Assembly: GCF_016811915.1 (NCBI RefSeq)
Contig: NZ_CP069127.1
Span: forward strand, 2,076,001-2,140,000
DNA length: 64,000 nt
Source of the DNA: Brevibacillus choshinensis
GTDB lineage: Bacteria > Bacillota > Bacilli > Brevibacillales > Brevibacillaceae
Direction of reading: 5' to 3'
The notes below the pieces were generated by a model. It searched no databases and was not told the origin of the DNA. It was given only the letters and a program-made list of their open reading frames with translations. This document shows positions 46,985-57,293 of this stretch, one piece after another (position 1 is the stretch's first letter; each line of letters starts with the position of its first letter). Position numbers and translations under genes: made by a program.

Positions 46985-47748
46985 AGTGGGAAGGAATTGT
47001 CATCCGCAGCGTGGACTATGGTGAGTCCAGCAAGGTGGTGACATTGTTTACCCGGGAGAACGGTAAATTGGGCTTGATGGCGCGTGGGGCCAAAAAGACC
47101 AAGAGCCGACTGGCGGCCGTCTCCCAGTTGTTTTCACATGGGTACTATTTATGCAAAGCAGGACCCGGTACCGGTATGCCTGATCTTTCCCAAGGAGATA
47201 TCATGGAATCGTTCCGGGATTTGCGGCAAAGCCTCCAAGCGACGGCTTATGCCGCGTACATAGCGGAGCTGTTGGATCGATTGACTCATGAGCGAGAGCC
47301 CAATCCGTATCTGTTTCAATTGCTGCTCCATACGTTTCGGCATTTGGACGAAGGACGCGATGCGGAGATTCTTTGCCGTATCTTTGAGACCAAGATGCTG
47401 ATCGTGGCAGGGATCTCGCCCCAATTATCCGCGTGCGCAAACTGTGGTGCAGAGAGGGAGCCTTATGCGATCAGCGTATCGCAAGGCGGACTCTTGTGCC
47501 CTGTTTGTCTGCCCGCAGACCCTTTTGCGATTGCGGTGACTCCCTCGACCTGGAAGCTGCTGCGGCTTTTCCAGGTATTTGATTTGGAGCGTCTGGGGGA
47601 GATCGAAGTGAAGCAAGCGACGCGCAGTCAGTTGAAGCACGTGCTGCGCAGCTTCATGGATGAGCATCTCGATCTTCGGCTGAAAAGTCGAGCGTTTCTG
47701 GAACAAATGGAGCGCATGGAAAGAATGTCACAGCCGGACAGTGAGTAA
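46975..47748 (+). CDS. recO: DNA repair protein RecO
   Basis: Recombination mediator of 257 residues that loads RecA with RecR and anneals strands. N-terminal OB fold ([20 protein letters not shown]), helical middle, and a C-terminal zinc site CANC ... CPVC. The ATG lies inside the end of yqzL in another frame, with GGAAGAG upstream, suggesting coupled translation. Confidence 0.96.
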   Translation: MLVKWEGIVIRSVDYGESSKVVTLFTRENGKLGLMARGAKKTKSRLAAVSQLFSHGYYLCKAGPGTGMPDLSQGDIMESFRDLRQSLQATAYAAYIAELLDRLTHEREPNPYLFQLLLHTFRHLDEGRDAEILCRIFETKMLIVAGISPQLSACANCGAEREPYAISVSQGGLLCPVCLPADPFAIAVTPSTWKLLRLFQVFDLERLGEIEVKQATRSQLKHVLRSFMDEHLDLRLKSRAFLEQMERMERMSQPDSE

Positions 47749-47777
47749 TTGACATCCGTTTTTGTTTTCGTTATGAT
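47749..47777 (+). promoter_or_regulatory. SigA promoter of glyQS
   Basis: TTGACA (47749-47754), 17-bp spacer, TATGAT (47772-47777), starting at the recO stop codon. Transcription would begin near 47784. Confidence 0.8.
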
Positions 47778-47783
47778 AAGAAC

Positions 47784-48021
47784 CAAACTTGATACCGTAT
47801 GTTGCCATGAAGGAAAAGAGTAGTCGGCCGCTGGCTGTCATAGCGAATCGGGGAGAGTGAGAGCCCGGTCACCAAGCTGATGAAGGGCGTTCTGGAGCAA
47901 TGAATAATCCAAGGTGGGCGAAGCTTTTTTTCGCCAAGTAGGGTGGAACCGCGAGAATCCTCTCGTCCCTACACTGTCGTATGCAGACAGTGTAGGCGGC
48001 GGGAGGTTTTATTTTTTTTAG
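47784..48021 (+). ncRNA. Glycyl T-box leader
   Basis: The invariant T-box AAGTAGGGTGGAACCGCG is at 47936-47953. It is followed by the terminator CCTACACTGTC / GACAGTGTAGG with flanking CCTC / GAGG and a T-rich tail to about 48021. Stem I lies upstream (about 47810-47900), and a GGC within GAAGGGCG (47886-47888) is the best candidate glycine specifier codon. Uncharged tRNA-Gly would stabilise the antiterminator and allow glyQS transcription. Confidence 0.93.
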
Positions 48022-48033
48022 GAGGAAACGAGC

Positions 48034-48966
48034 ATGAAAATGACTTTTCAAGACATCATTTTGACGCTGCAAAACTTTTGGGCGAAACAAAATTGCCTGA
48101 TTGTCCAGCCGTATGACGTGGAAAAAGGGGCTGGGACACTCAACCCGATGACCTTCCTTCGCTCCATTGGCCCTGAACCGTGGAACGTCGCTTACGTAGA
48201 GCCTTCCCGTCGACCTGCTGACGGACGTTACGGTGAAAACCCAAACCGTCTCTACCAGCACCACCAATTCCAGGTGATCATGAAGCCGTCGCCAGACAAT
48301 ATCCAGGAGCTGTATCTGGAGAGCTTGCGCCAGCTGGGAATCGAGCCGCTGGAGCACGACATTCGCTTTGTGGAAGACAACTGGGAGCATCCAGGACTTG
48401 GTGCATGGGGACTCGGCTGGGAAGTATGGCTGGACGGAATGGAGATTACCCAGTTCACGTACTTCCAGCAGGTGGGCGGCCTCGAATGCAAGCCTGTTGC
48501 GGTGGAATTGACCTACGGACTGGAGCGCCTCGCTTCCTACATTCAAGAAAAAGAAAATGTGTTCGACCTGGAGTGGGTGAACGGCTATACCTATGGCGAC
48601 GTGTTCCTCCAGCCTGAGTACGAGCATTCCAAATACACCTTCGAGCTGTCTGACGTGGACATGCTGTTCAACCTGTACAACACCTACGAAGCAGAAGCCA
48701 AGCGACTGATGAAAGAGTGTCTGGTGTACCCTGCATACGATTACGTGCTGAAGTGCTCCCATACGTTTAACCTGCTGGATGCGAGAGGTGTGATCAGCGT
48801 AACTGAGCGTGCTGGCTACATCGCACGTGTACGGAACCTGTCCCGTGAAGTGGCGCAAACCTATTACGCAGAGCGTGAACGCCTGGGCTTCCCGCTTTTG
48901 CAAAAAAGCGACGCAGCCTCGCAATCTGGCGCGCCAGCCCTGAAAGGAGAGGATTCGAATGAGTAA
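48034..48966 (+). CDS. glyQ: Glycyl-tRNA synthetase alpha subunit
   Basis: Catalytic subunit of the bacterial alpha2beta2 glycyl-tRNA synthetase, 310 residues. Class II motifs appear in [33 protein letters not shown] (partial), [14 protein letters not shown] and [15 protein letters not shown]. The C-terminus is slightly longer than usual (extra tail [19 protein letters not shown]). AGGAGG lies about nine bases before the ATG. It overlaps glyS by eight bases. Confidence 0.97.
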   Translation: MKMTFQDIILTLQNFWAKQNCLIVQPYDVEKGAGTLNPMTFLRSIGPEPWNVAYVEPSRRPADGRYGENPNRLYQHHQFQVIMKPSPDNIQELYLESLRQLGIEPLEHDIRFVEDNWEHPGLGAWGLGWEVWLDGMEITQFTYFQQVGGLECKPVAVELTYGLERLASYIQEKENVFDLEWVNGYTYGDVFLQPEYEHSKYTFELSDVDMLFNLYNTYEAEAKRLMKECLVYPAYDYVLKCSHTFNLLDARGVISVTERAGYIARVRNLSREVAQTYYAERERLGFPLLQKSDAASQSGAPALKGEDSNE

Positions 48967-51028
48967 GCGCGATCTGCTTTTGGAAATCGGACTTGAAGAA
49001 ATGCCTGCCCGCTTCGTCGCAGGGGCGGCGGCACAACTGAAGGAAAAAGTCGAAAAATGGCTGGCGGCTGAACGGATCCCGTTTGAACAAATCACTTCCA
49101 TGGAATCCCCGCGCCGTTTTGCCGTATTGGTCAACGGACTTGCCGAAAAGCAGCCAGACCGCAATGACGAAGCCAAAGGACCTGCACGCAAGATTGCGCA
49201 GGATGAGGCTGGCAACTGGTCGAAGGCAGCGCTCGGATTTGCCCGCAGCAACGGTGTAGAGCCGGATCAGCTGTACTTTAAAGACGTGAACGGCGTGGAA
49301 TATGTGCATGCCCGCAAATCAGAGGCTGGAAAAGAGACCAAAACTCTCCTCCCTCAGCTAGCGGATACGATCGCAGGCATGAACTTTCCGAAAAATATGC
49401 GCTGGGGTGCCAATGATCTCAAATACGTCCGTCCGATTCGCTGGATGGTCGCACTGTTCGGGGAGGAGCTGATTGACCTCGAAATCGCAGGTGTAAAAAG
49501 CGGCCGCATCACGCGCGGTCATCGCTTCCTCGGTGCAGAGGTGGAAATCAACCATCCTGCTGAATACGCAAGCAAGCTGGCCGAGCAGTACGTAATGGTC
49601 AATCCGGATGAACGCCGTGCGGCCATCGTGGAGCAAATTCGCCGAATGGAACAGGAAAATGGCTGGAACATTCCGATGGACGAAGGCCTTCTTGACGAGG
49701 TCGTGCATCTGGTAGAATATCCGACAGCCCTGTACGGAACGTTTGAAGAGGAGTTTCTGACGATTCCGCGCGAGGTTCTGGTAACCTCCATGCGTGAGCA
49801 TCAGCGTTACTTCCCGGTGGAAAACGCCCAAGGACAGCTGCTGAACCACTTCGTTACCGTGCGCAACGGGGACAGCCGCGCGCTGGAAAACGTAGCGAAA
49901 GGAAATGAAAAGGTACTCCGCGCCCGTCTTTCTGACGCCCGCTTCTTCTATGTAGAAGATCAGAAGCTGCCGATTGACAGCTGCCTCAAGCGTCTGGAGA
50001 CCATCGTTTTCCACGAGGAACTCGGAACGATCGGAGACAAGGTGCGCCGTGTGCGCAAAACGGCAGCGCAGATTGCTGAAAAGCTGGGTGTGAGCCAGGA
50101 AGAAGCGGGGCAGGTAGATCGGATCGCTGAAATTGCGAAATTCGATTTGGTGACCAACATGGTTGGGGAATTCCCAGAGCTGCAGGGTATCATGGGAGAA
50201 GACTACGCGCGCAAAGCAGGAGAGAACGAGATTGTAGCAAGCGGTGTGTTTGAACACTATCTGCCGCGCTTTGCAGGCGATCTGACGCCGAAGTCTGCGC
50301 AGGGAGCGATCGTGAGCCTGGCAGATAAGCTCGATACCATCGTAGGGATTTTCTCGATCGGCATCGTGCCGACCGGTTCTCAGGACCCATATGGATTGCG
50401 CCGCATGGCAGCAGGTATCGTAACGATTTTGCTGGAGAGAGGCTGGCAGCTGTCTTTGGAGCAGCTCTGGGATGCAACTCTTGCGACCTACACCGAACAA
50501 GGGGTAAACAAGAGAACGGTCGAAGAAGTGAAAAAAGATCTCGTCGATTTCTTTGCCCTTCGCTTGAAAAACGTTCTTCAGGAAAACGGCGTTCGCTACG
50601 ATGTCGTGGATGCCGTTCTGTCTGCTGATTTGTCTTTGGTGCCTGAAGTTTTGGCCAAGGCCAAAGCCTTGATGACAGCTGTCAGCGATGAGGAATTCAA
50701 GCTGATCGTGGAACAATTCAACCGCGTAAACAACCTGGCACAGAAGGCGGAAGCTGACCGTGTCGAGGAAGCGCTGTTCGTTGAAGACGTTGAACGCGCG
50801 CTGTACCGGGCCTACCTGTCCGTTCAGCAGGAAGTGGGAAGCCTGGCGGATCAGGAAAAAGCATTGGCTACGCTGGCTACCCTGCGTGAGCCGATCAAAG
50901 CGTTCTTCGACAGCGTCATGGTTATGGCAGAGGATCAGGCTGTTCGCGCCAACAGGCTCGGCCTTTTGCAGCGACTCTCTCGCCTCATTTTCGCCTACGC
51001 TGATTTTTCCAAGCTCGTTTTTGCATAA
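48959..51028 (+). CDS. glyS: Glycyl-tRNA synthetase beta subunit
   Basis: tRNA-recognition subunit of 689 residues. It starts [15 protein letters not shown], includes the HD-like domain ([19 protein letters not shown]) and ends with the anticodon-binding DALR-type region ([19 protein letters not shown]). Translationally coupled to glyQ, transcribed under the T-box, and closed by a terminator. Confidence 0.97.
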   Translation: MSKRDLLLEIGLEEMPARFVAGAAAQLKEKVEKWLAAERIPFEQITSMESPRRFAVLVNGLAEKQPDRNDEAKGPARKIAQDEAGNWSKAALGFARSNGVEPDQLYFKDVNGVEYVHARKSEAGKETKTLLPQLADTIAGMNFPKNMRWGANDLKYVRPIRWMVALFGEELIDLEIAGVKSGRITRGHRFLGAEVEINHPAEYASKLAEQYVMVNPDERRAAIVEQIRRMEQENGWNIPMDEGLLDEVVHLVEYPTALYGTFEEEFLTIPREVLVTSMREHQRYFPVENAQGQLLNHFVTVRNGDSRALENVAKGNEKVLRARLSDARFFYVEDQKLPIDSCLKRLETIVFHEELGTIGDKVRRVRKTAAQIAEKLGVSQEEAGQVDRIAEIAKFDLVTNMVGEFPELQGIMGEDYARKAGENEIVASGVFEHYLPRFAGDLTPKSAQGAIVSLADKLDTIVGIFSIGIVPTGSQDPYGLRRMAAGIVTILLERGWQLSLEQLWDATLATYTEQGVNKRTVEEVKKDLVDFFALRLKNVLQENGVRYDVVDAVLSADLSLVPEVLAKAKALMTAVSDEEFKLIVEQFNRVNNLAQKAEADRVEEALFVEDVERALYRAYLSVQQEVGSLADQEKALATLATLREPIKAFFDSVMVMAEDQAVRANRLGLLQRLSRLIFAYADFSKLVFA

Positions 51029-51050
51029 AAAGCCTTTCCGAATAATTGGC

Positions 51051-51086
51051 TGCCTCCGTCCTTCTGCGGGCGGAGGCACCTTTTTT
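51051..51086 (+). terminator. Intrinsic terminator after glyS
   Basis: TGCCTCCG / CGGAGGCA with a twelve-base loop, then CCTTTTTT. Confidence 0.88.
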
Positions 51087-51157
51087 CCATGCGAAAGAAG
51101 GAATATCCGGTCGAATAGAGTAATACTAGGAAGAGGTAACAGACAGAACCGGGGTGA

Positions 51158-51802
51158 TTGGTCATCGAGCTTACCAAACGACAAGAGCAGATCTTACAGA
51201 TCGTGAAGGATGAAGGTCCAATTACGGGAGAGCACATCGCGGATCGCTTGCATTTGACCCGCGCGACACTGCGCCCCGATCTTTCCATTCTCACGATGTC
51301 AGGTTATTTAGAAGCCAGGCCTCGGGTCGGGTATTTTTATGCTGGGAGACCCGCAAGTTCGGTCATAAGTGAACGGCTTCACAAGCTTCTCGTCAATGAC
51401 TACAAGGCGGTTCCTATCGTTGTTTCCGAATCAGCCTCTGCTTACGATGCCATCGTGACCCTGTTTTTGGAGGATGTAGGGACACTGTTCGTCGTGAATC
51501 AGAAAGGCTACTTGGCTGGAGTCATTTCTAGAAAAGACTTGCTGCGTGCCTCGCTCGGCAACAAGACGCTGGAGGATGTCCCTGTCAGCATCATCATGTC
51601 ACGAATGCCCAATATCATCACGTGCGCACCTGAGGAAACGCTGTACGCAGCAGCCAAAAAACTCATCGACTTCCAGATCGACTCCTTGCCGGTGGTTCGT
51701 CCGAGTGAGGAAGATCCCAAGCAGATGGAGCTGACTGGACGAGTCACCAAGACAACGATCGCCAAAGCATTTGTAGAACTGGGCAGCGAACCGAAAGTGT
51801 AG
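51158..51802 (+). CDS. ccpN: CcpN-like transcriptional repressor (HTH + two CBS domains)
   Basis: A 214-residue regulator. The N-terminal winged helix (RQEQILQIVKDEGPITGEHI, LTRATLRPDLSILTMSGYLEARPRVGYFY) matches B. subtilis CcpN, repressor of gluconeogenic genes, and two CBS domains follow (about residues 80-205) that sense adenine nucleotides. The start is probably the TTG at 51158, which gives the expected M-V-I-E-L-T; its ribosome site (GGGGTGA) is very close, so the exact start is uncertain. It precedes the ppsR gene as in Bacillus. Confidence 0.9.
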   Translation: MVIELTKRQEQILQIVKDEGPITGEHIADRLHLTRATLRPDLSILTMSGYLEARPRVGYFYAGRPASSVISERLHKLLVNDYKAVPIVVSESASAYDAIVTLFLEDVGTLFVVNQKGYLAGVISRKDLLRASLGNKTLEDVPVSIIMSRMPNIITCAPEETLYAAAKKLIDFQIDSLPVVRPSEEDPKQMELTGRVTKTTIAKAFVELGSEPKV

Positions 51803-51813
51803 GAGGAGAAGCG

Positions 51814-52650
51814 ATGCAAGGAAACAGGCAAGGACAGCTCATCTACGTGGTATCAGACTCCATCGGTGAAACAGCCGAGCTTGTTGTTCGCGCTGGAGCA
51901 AGTCAGTTTGACCGTTTTTTGATTGATGTTCAGAAGTACCCCTACATAGAAGACAAAGAATCCATTGACGAGATCATTGCTTCTGCGAAAGAATCCAAGG
52001 CAATGATCGTTTTTACGCTGGTCATCCCTGAGCTAAACGCCTACATCACCCAGCAAGCTGCGCTGCACGGGATTCCTGCCATCGACGTTATGGGGCCTCT
52101 CATGCAAACGCTGCAAAACATGCTGCAGGAGCCTCCTACCGGAAAGCCTGGGCTGGTCCGTCGCTTGGACGAAGAGTATTTCCGCAAGGTCGACGCGATT
52201 GAATTTGCAGTCAAATACGATGATGGGCGCGACCCGCGTGGATTGCTACGTGCCGACGTAGTTCTGATCGGAGTTTCCCGTACGTCCAAGACGCCTTTGT
52301 CGATGTATCTGGCGAACAAACGCTTGAAGGTAGCAAACGTGCCTCTGGTGCCGGAAGTGGAGCCGCCAGAAGAACTCTTCCAGGTGCCACCGGAGCGCTG
52401 TATTGGGCTTACGATCAATCCGGAGCAGCTGAACGGCATTCGCACGGAACGATTGAAAGCGCTTGGCTTGACAGCGCAGGCGAACTACGCCAATCTGGAC
52501 CGGATTGCGGATGAGCTGGCGTATTCCAACAAAATTATTGAGCGTTTGGGCTGCCCCGTAATCGACGTTTCGAAAAAGGCCGTCGAGGAAACTGCCAACA
52601 TTATTCTTGAGATGATTCGCAAAAACAACCTTCGCAGTGAAAAGAAATAG
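51814..52650 (+). CDS. ppsR: Pyruvate,phosphate dikinase regulatory protein (YqfL, DUF299)
   Basis: A 278-residue bifunctional kinase/phosphorylase of the DUF299 family that switches pyruvate-phosphate dikinase on and off. The P-loop GVSRTSKTPLSMYLA lies near residue 152, with VVSDSIGETAELVVRA at the N-terminus. AGGAGGAG is upstream of the ATG. The target dikinase gene is not in this window. The link with ccpN suggests joint control of gluconeogenesis. Confidence 0.92.
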   Translation: MQGNRQGQLIYVVSDSIGETAELVVRAGASQFDRFLIDVQKYPYIEDKESIDEIIASAKESKAMIVFTLVIPELNAYITQQAALHGIPAIDVMGPLMQTLQNMLQEPPTGKPGLVRRLDEEYFRKVDAIEFAVKYDDGRDPRGLLRADVVLIGVSRTSKTPLSMYLANKRLKVANVPLVPEVEPPEELFQVPPERCIGLTINPEQLNGIRTERLKALGLTAQANYANLDRIADELAYSNKIIERLGCPVIDVSKKAVEETANIILEMIRKNNLRSEKK

Positions 52651-52859
52651 GTCAAAAGAAGGAATTTGACGTTTTTTGTAGAAAACGAGTAGGGCGACAA
52701 TCACGATCTGAGCGCTGTAGAGCGTTTATTGCTTACGGAAATGTGGAAAAGTAGAAAAGAAGAAAAGATGAAAAGAAGTGCGATCCCAAGAAGGAAAATG
52801 ACGAATTTTGACGAACTAAATAATCTCGTCGTTCGATTCTCCTGAAAAGGTGGATAAAG

Positions 52860-54722
52860 ATGGCTGGTCCCACTTCTGATGAGTTTGTAAAACAAGTGCG
52901 TGCCGCTGTCGACATCGTAGACGTTGTAGGAGAGTATGTACAACTGAGAAAAAGCGGTCGTGCCTTTCTCGGTCTATGTCCATTTCACTCTGAGAAGAGC
53001 CCTTCCTTTAACGTGAACGCGGAGCGACAGTTTTTTCATTGCTTTGGATGTGGAGCAGGAGGGGATGTCTTTTCCTTCCTGATGAAACTGGAACAGTTGA
53101 CTTTTCCGGAAGCCCTCCACAAACTGGCAGAGCGTGCTGGAATTGCTGTGCCCGAACCACAGCACGAAGAAGTTTCTCCAGAAAAACGGGCGAGACAAGC
53201 CATGCAGGAAGCGCATCAGCTTGTTTCAAAGCTGTACCATTACGTACTGACTGAGACTCCGTATGGTGTAGAAGCGATGAAGTACCTCACCAAACGTGGA
53301 ATGTCCCAGCAGACGTTAACCGAGTATCAAATTGGGTTTGCCCCGGATTCGTGGGATTTCGTCACACAGTTTTTAAAGAAACGGAACTTTTCCCAGGATC
53401 TGATGGTGGAAGCAGGTTTACTTGCAAAAAGTGACGCCGGAAAAGTGTTCGACCGTTTTCGCGGTCGCGTCATGTTCCCCATCCACGATTCGCAGGGAAA
53501 TGTCATCGGATTCGGCGGTCGGTTATTGGACAACACCAAGCCCAAGTCGCAGCCCAAGTATTTGAATAGTCCTGAAAGCCTTCTGTTCAACAAAAGCGCC
53601 ACCCTTTTCAATCTTCATCGCGCCCGTCCTCACATTCGCAAGAGAAAGCAGGTGCTGTTGTTCGAGGGATATGTCGACGTGGTGTCGGCGTGGCAGGCAG
53701 GCTTCATGCAAGGTGTGGCTACTTTAGGAACGGCGCTGACCGAGCAGCAGGCTCGAATCCTTCGGCGGAATGTGGATTCAGTCGTTCTCTGTTACGACGG
53801 AGATGCAGCAGGTCAAGAAGCGACGAGCAAGGCGATTCACGTTTTGCAGCAGGCAGGATTGGTCGTGCGGGTAGCTCCATTGCCTCAAGGCACGGACCCT
53901 GACGATTACATTCGCCAGCATGGGGCCGAAGCGTTTTCCCAGCAGGTATTGTTGCAGGCAATGCCGGTTACGGCTTTCCGTTTGAAACATTTGCGGAGCC
54001 AGTACGTAATAAATGATGAGACAGATAAAACGCGCCTGATCGCAAAGGCGGTAGAAATCATCAACGAACTGGACAGCCCGGTGGAACGCGACTTGTATCA
54101 GCGGCAATTGGCAGAGGAGTATTCCCTGACCCTCGGCGATTTAAAATGGGAGTCAAAACGCGCTTACAAACAGCAAAAAAGTGAGCGCCAAAGGGATAAA
54201 GTATCGCCAGCATGGAATAATAGTATAAATAATGGCAAAGTTACGCTCGCGAAAACTCTGCCACCCGCTTACCACACGGCTGAGCGCATGCTGTTGTACT
54301 ACATGATGCGGAATGCAGATATTGCCCAAAGGGTGCAGCAGGAATGCAATGCTCACTTTCAGGTGGACATTCATGATGCGTTAGCCGCCTACCTGTACGC
54401 TTACTACGCAGAGGGAAATCCGGAAGACCCTGGAAAGTTTATACATTACGTGCAAGACGAATCGTTAAAGCAATTAGCCTCGGGATTGGCCATGATGGAA
54501 TGTAAGGAAGACGTATCTGATTTAGAGATCGGCGATTACATCAAACAAGTGAATAACTACCCGAAGCGTGCCGAGTTGGAACGATTGCGCGAAGAGCAGC
54601 GGAGCTTACACCTCCAAGCGGCCGCAGCGGACAGCGAGGATGCGCGCAAACAACTGGAAATTCAAGCAGCCATCACAGGGATGAAGATTCTTGAATTGGA
54701 AAATGCTTTAAAAGAAGGGTAG
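52860..54722 (+). CDS. dnaG: DNA primase
   Basis: Replication primase of 620 residues. The CHC2 zinc motif is CPFHSEKSPSFNV ... FHCFGCGAGGD near residues 40-65, the TOPRIM core has LFEGYVDVVSAWQAG and CYDGDAAGQEA, and the C-terminal helical part binds DnaB. AAAAGGTG lies about seven bases before the ATG. dnaG-sigA order is canonical. The 209-base gap before it has no other recognisable element. Confidence 0.97.
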   Translation: MAGPTSDEFVKQVRAAVDIVDVVGEYVQLRKSGRAFLGLCPFHSEKSPSFNVNAERQFFHCFGCGAGGDVFSFLMKLEQLTFPEALHKLAERAGIAVPEPQHEEVSPEKRARQAMQEAHQLVSKLYHYVLTETPYGVEAMKYLTKRGMSQQTLTEYQIGFAPDSWDFVTQFLKKRNFSQDLMVEAGLLAKSDAGKVFDRFRGRVMFPIHDSQGNVIGFGGRLLDNTKPKSQPKYLNSPESLLFNKSATLFNLHRARPHIRKRKQVLLFEGYVDVVSAWQAGFMQGVATLGTALTEQQARILRRNVDSVVLCYDGDAAGQEATSKAIHVLQQAGLVVRVAPLPQGTDPDDYIRQHGAEAFSQQVLLQAMPVTAFRLKHLRSQYVINDETDKTRLIAKAVEIINELDSPVERDLYQRQLAEEYSLTLGDLKWESKRAYKQQKSERQRDKVSPAWNNSINNGKVTLAKTLPPAYHTAERMLLYYMMRNADIAQRVQQECNAHFQVDIHDALAAYLYAYYAEGNPEDPGKFIHYVQDESLKQLASGLAMMECKEDVSDLEIGDYIKQVNNYPKRAELERLREEQRSLHLQAAAADSEDARKQLEIQAAITGMKILELENALKEG

Positions 54723-54756
54723 CATCAGATCATTCCCGGGGAAGGAGGGATAGTAG

Positions 54757-55887
54757 ATGAACAAACAAAACATCACTTCAGACATGGAAGCAATGTCCAT
54801 CGAACAAGTGAAGGAACAATTGGTCGAATTAGGCAAAAAACGCGGTGCGCTGTCGTACAAGGAAATCACCGATCGACTCTCAGGTTTTGAACAGGATTCC
54901 GATCAAATCGATGAGTTTTTTGAGTATCTGGGTGATCAAGGCATTGAGATAAACAACAACGAAAACGAGGACGACGACGAAGAAGTAGATCGAATGATCA
55001 TGAAGGACGAGGACAACGAAGAATTCGATTTTGACGATCTCTCTGTTCCACCCGGAATCAAGATCAATGACCCTGTAAGGATGTACCTGAAAGAAATCGG
55101 TCGTGTGCCTCTACTTTCCGCCGAAGAGGAGATTAAGCTGGCCCAGCGTATTGAGCAGGGCGACGAGGAAGCCAAACGCCGACTGGCAGAAGCCAACCTT
55201 CGTCTGGTGGTATCGATTGCGAAGCGTTATGTAGGGCGCGGCATGCTGTTCCTCGATTTGATCCAAGAAGGGAACATGGGTCTGATCAAAGCGGTTGAAA
55301 AGTTTGACTACCGCAAAGGCTACAAGTTCAGTACGTACGCCACGTGGTGGATTCGTCAAGCTATCACCCGCGCGATCGCAGACCAGGCACGTACGATTCG
55401 AATTCCTGTGCATATGGTGGAAACGATCAACAAGCTCATTCGGGTATCGCGTCAGCTCCTGCAAGAATTGGGACGTGAACCGATGCCAGAGGAAATCGCA
55501 GAAAAAATGGATCTCACGCCTGAGAAGGTTCGGGAAATCATGAAAATTGCTCAAGAGCCGGTATCATTGGAGACGCCGATCGGGGAAGAAGACGATTCGC
55601 ATCTGGGCGATTTTATCGAGGACCAAGACGCGTTGGAACCTTCCGATGCCGCAGCTTATGAATTGTTGAAAGAACAATTGGAAGACGTGCTGGATACGTT
55701 GACAGACCGAGAAGAGAACGTTCTTCGTCTACGCTTTGGTCTCGATGACGGTCGTACTCGTACTTTGGAAGAAGTGGGAAAAGTGTTTGGCGTAACGCGT
55801 GAGCGGATTCGTCAGATCGAGGCAAAAGCGCTTCGCAAACTTCGTCATCCAAGCAGAAGCAAGCGCTTAAAAGATTTCCTGGAATAA
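54757..55887 (+). CDS. sigA: RNA polymerase sigma factor SigA (RpoD)
   Basis: Primary sigma factor of 376 residues. A short region 1.1 and acidic stretch ([12 protein letters not shown]) precede regions 1.2-4.2: region 2 has [20 protein letters not shown], region 3 [13 protein letters not shown], and region 4 [20 protein letters not shown]. Length is typical of Bacillota. GGAAGGAGG is eleven bases before the ATG. Terminated shortly after. Confidence 0.98.
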   Translation: MNKQNITSDMEAMSIEQVKEQLVELGKKRGALSYKEITDRLSGFEQDSDQIDEFFEYLGDQGIEINNNENEDDDEEVDRMIMKDEDNEEFDFDDLSVPPGIKINDPVRMYLKEIGRVPLLSAEEEIKLAQRIEQGDEEAKRRLAEANLRLVVSIAKRYVGRGMLFLDLIQEGNMGLIKAVEKFDYRKGYKFSTYATWWIRQAITRAIADQARTIRIPVHMVETINKLIRVSRQLLQELGREPMPEEIAEKMDLTPEKVREIMKIAQEPVSLETPIGEEDDSHLGDFIEDQDALEPSDAAAYELLKEQLEDVLDTLTDREENVLRLRFGLDDGRTRTLEEVGKVFGVTRERIRQIEAKALRKLRHPSRSKRLKDFLE

Positions 55888-55906
55888 CCGATATATGTAG
55901 TATGTG

Positions 55907-55937
55907 GCCTACGTACAGCCTACGTAGGCTTTTCTTT
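55907..55937 (+). terminator. Intrinsic terminator after sigA
   Basis: GCCTACGTA / TACGTAGGC with a five-base loop and TTTTCTTTTT. Confidence 0.85.
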
Positions 55938-55983
55938 TTCCACCAATCAAGACCGTTGCCGTCGAAAGTTAGGAGGGGCCGCG

Positions 55984-56877
55984 TTGGAAGACCAGCGCAA
56001 ACGAACCATTATCGCAGAGATCGAAAACTGGCGGAGAAATCACCTGCTGCCTGAACATTACTGCATTTTCCTATTAAATTTGTATACGGAGGGAGATCGC
56101 ACCGAAGCTCAGCCAGCTGCTGCTAAAGGGGAGCGGAGAAGATCGGACGCAAGCTCCGGGAAGGAAAGAGGAAGCGCAGTTCCCGTCTCCTATCCTTCTC
56201 CCGTGACAGGGAAAATGGTAATGGCTTGGCTCCTTGGTGCCCTTGTCATTGCTGGTTTGATCTTACTTGCTTTTCATTTTAACCGTTTTCAAACCCCAAT
56301 GCAAATTGCCATCTTTGCCTGTTTCGCACTGGTTTTCTATATTCTGGGACTGGTTTTCAGGGGTTCCGCTCCTCCCTTGACGCATCTCTTTTTAGGGCTT
56401 AGCTTCGTCATTTTGATTGCAGGGGGAGTCTATTGCATTACGAAGCTGGGCGGATCGCATCCCATGATTTTGTTCTACCTGGGCATCATCTGCGTGCTGC
56501 TATGTGCGAGTGCATTCGTATTCGGCTATAGCTATTTGCTCTATTCCGGGATGCTGGGGCTGGCCGTGCTTTACGGGGTAGCGACTATCGAGAGAGTGAG
56601 CAGTGATTACACATGGTGGCGATCGGAGCTGTACTGGGTGCCGCTTGCTTGCTTGTTGACCGGCTTGGGCTTTCTCATGAACAGTGGCAATCCGAAATGG
56701 GCTGGAGTGTTTGCATTTTGCGGCCTTGCTGCATTTTTTGGAGCGGAGATACAGTCTTTATACATCCCTTTGGCAAAGCGGGATTTGATCCAGCTATTGT
56801 TGTTCATCAAAGTATTTTTGGCCTCAGCATTCTTTTTCTTCACTCGCAGATACTGGTATTCATGGCTGCGGCTGTAG
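55984..56877 (+). CDS. Uncharacterised polytopic membrane protein (DUF2157-like)
   Basis: A 297-residue membrane protein. The N-terminal cytosolic part has IIAEIENWRRNHLLPEHYCIFLL, a pattern seen at the start of DUF2157-type proteins, then a Ser/Glu/Lys-rich linker and about eight membrane segments (residues 80-297). TTG start with AGGAGGGG eight to nine bases upstream. Function unknown; position after sigA differs from the cytochrome c550 gene seen there in B. subtilis. Confidence 0.75.
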   Translation: MEDQRKRTIIAEIENWRRNHLLPEHYCIFLLNLYTEGDRTEAQPAAAKGERRRSDASSGKERGSAVPVSYPSPVTGKMVMAWLLGALVIAGLILLAFHFNRFQTPMQIAIFACFALVFYILGLVFRGSAPPLTHLFLGLSFVILIAGGVYCITKLGGSHPMILFYLGIICVLLCASAFVFGYSYLLYSGMLGLAVLYGVATIERVSSDYTWWRSELYWVPLACLLTGLGFLMNSGNPKWAGVFAFCGLAAFFGAEIQSLYIPLAKRDLIQLLLFIKVFLASAFFFFTRRYWYSWLRL

Positions 56878-56960
56878 GCCCGCCTTTCTTTGGAAAAGCC
56901 GTTTCCATGATTGGGACAGTTTGCTACAATCGAAAAAGGTGAGAAATTGAGGTGAATGGG

Positions 56961-57125
56961 ATGGATAACAAGTGGAAGGTCCTGATTGGAATCCTGCTTG
57001 CGGCCATTTTTCTTGGAGGAGAAACAGCTGCACAGCTATTGGGAGTCAAAACCTATAGCATCGGGTACATACTTGGAGCACTCTCCTTTATCGGAGCAAT
57101 TTTGCTGGGAGCACGCCGCACATAG
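56961..57125 (+). CDS. Small two-span membrane protein
   Basis: A 54-residue protein, MDNKWKVLIGILLAAIFLGG at the start, with two hydrophobic stretches (residues 7-18 and 36-51) separated by TAAQLLGVKTYSIG and ending in ARRT. GAGGTGA lies five bases before the ATG. Its stop overlaps a terminator. No family recognised; short integral membrane proteins are often regulators or subunits of larger complexes. Confidence 0.6.
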   Translation: MDNKWKVLIGILLAAIFLGGETAAQLLGVKTYSIGYILGALSFIGAILLGARRT

Positions 57126-57136
57126 GCGTGTTTTTT
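57112..57136 (+). terminator. Intrinsic terminator after small membrane gene
   Basis: CACGCC / GGCGTG with a seven-base loop and six T; the stem overlaps the stop codon. Confidence 0.8.
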
Positions 57137-57293
57137 CATTCATCAAACACATGCTTTTGCAAGTTTCCGAATATTCATCACACAGAGCGGCAACTATGGT
57201 GTATAATGGGAGGAGAATTCTGAACAAACGCTCAGTCGAATTGTCAGACGTGCTTCCACTCCTACACTAAAGCGCTTTCAAGGGGGATCTGCA

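Noticed and set aside
49358-51184. 608-codon open frame antisense to glyS
   Set aside because: Same reason: a codon-bias artefact opposite a highly conserved gene.
57215-57260. TGAACAAACGCTCA upstream of the acyl-CoA dehydrogenase gene as a fatty-acid regulator operator
   Set aside because: Symmetry is only partial and no TetR-type regulator gene is nearby, so it is too weak to annotate.
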